Shown piece after piece: positions 54,489 to 54,600 of a stretch of 54,600 bases of DNA (positions within the stretch are counted from its first letter, which is position 1; every line of letters begins with the position of its first letter). Position numbers and translations under genes: made by a program. Under the pieces are notes generated by a model. That model saw only the letters and a list, made by a program, of their open reading frames with translations, ran no database searches and was not told where the DNA came from. The stretch comes from Agrobacterium tumefaciens (GTDB lineage Bacteria > Pseudomonadota > Alphaproteobacteria > Rhizobiales > Rhizobiaceae): contig NZ_WJOK01000033.1 in the NCBI RefSeq assembly GCF_009649785.1, positions 1-54,600 on the forward strand, given 5' to 3'.

Positions 54489-54600
54489 CGTTATGGCTCC
54501 CACAAGAAAATCGAGCCCTTCATGGGTCATATTTCGGCATCATGCGCTTTTCCGGTGATGATTATACTTACAAATTTAAGAAACAATTATGTATTATTAG

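Overview
The window looks like an alphaproteobacterial chromosome segment from the genus Agrobacterium (biovar 1 / A. tumefaciens complex). The strongest clue is the left end: a TelA-type telomere resolvase with a complete set of catalytic residues, next to acvB and lpiA (lysyl-phosphatidylglycerol hydrolase and synthase). I recall the same order, telA-acvB-lpiA, from the circular chromosome of A. tumefaciens C58. TelA implies that the cell also carries a linear replicon with hairpin ends. GC content is high and even, and I see no prophage, insertion sequence, CRISPR array, tRNA or rRNA. Most of the window is ordinary core and catabolic chromosome.

Layout. 1-283: no supported gene, only an AT-rich palindrome at 3-21. 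284-5880 (minus): telA, acvB and lpiA. 6156-17432: an island for peptides, probably containing D-residues: M19 dipeptidase, a five-gene peptide ABC importer, D-aminopeptidase, a LysR regulator, D-amino acid aminotransferase and a P1 self-processing aminopeptidase. 17576-24451 (minus): a sugar operon made of a DapA-family aldolase/lyase, a GntR/FCD regulator, a binding protein, two permeases, an ATPase and a PfkB kinase that resembles E. coli YihV. 24732-25343: heme oxygenase. 25809-30015: the rutABCDEF pyrimidine-ring degradation operon, preceded by three RutR-like boxes.

30191-33218 (minus): proton-translocating transhydrogenase pntAB. 33407-35290 (minus): an MHS-type MFS transporter with a large periplasmic insert. 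35568-36833: asd, preceded by a candidate leader peptide rich in Ile, Thr and Lys codons. 37049-42496: mltB-like transglycosylase, beta-carbonic anhydrase, pyridoxal kinase, cardiolipin synthase, an EEP-family phosphodiesterase and a small unknown gene. 42785-49232: a MexEF-like RND pump, an alpha/beta-hydrolase-fold protein without its catalytic Ser and His, and a divergent LysR gene. 49242-52385: a LysR gene divergent from an MFS exporter plus aldo/keto reductase pair. 52527-54488 (minus): a chemoreceptor.

The two stretches over 300 bp without a long gene are 25344-25808 (a mosaic palindromic repeat, then the rut operator region) and 35291-35798 (divergent promoters plus the asd leader). 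Four copies of one palindromic repeat family lie between genes. The observations I rate highest are the possible attenuation leader of asd, the telomere resolvase, the D-peptide island, the YihV-like sugar operon, the triple RutR-like operator and the catalytically broken hydrolase beside the efflux pump.
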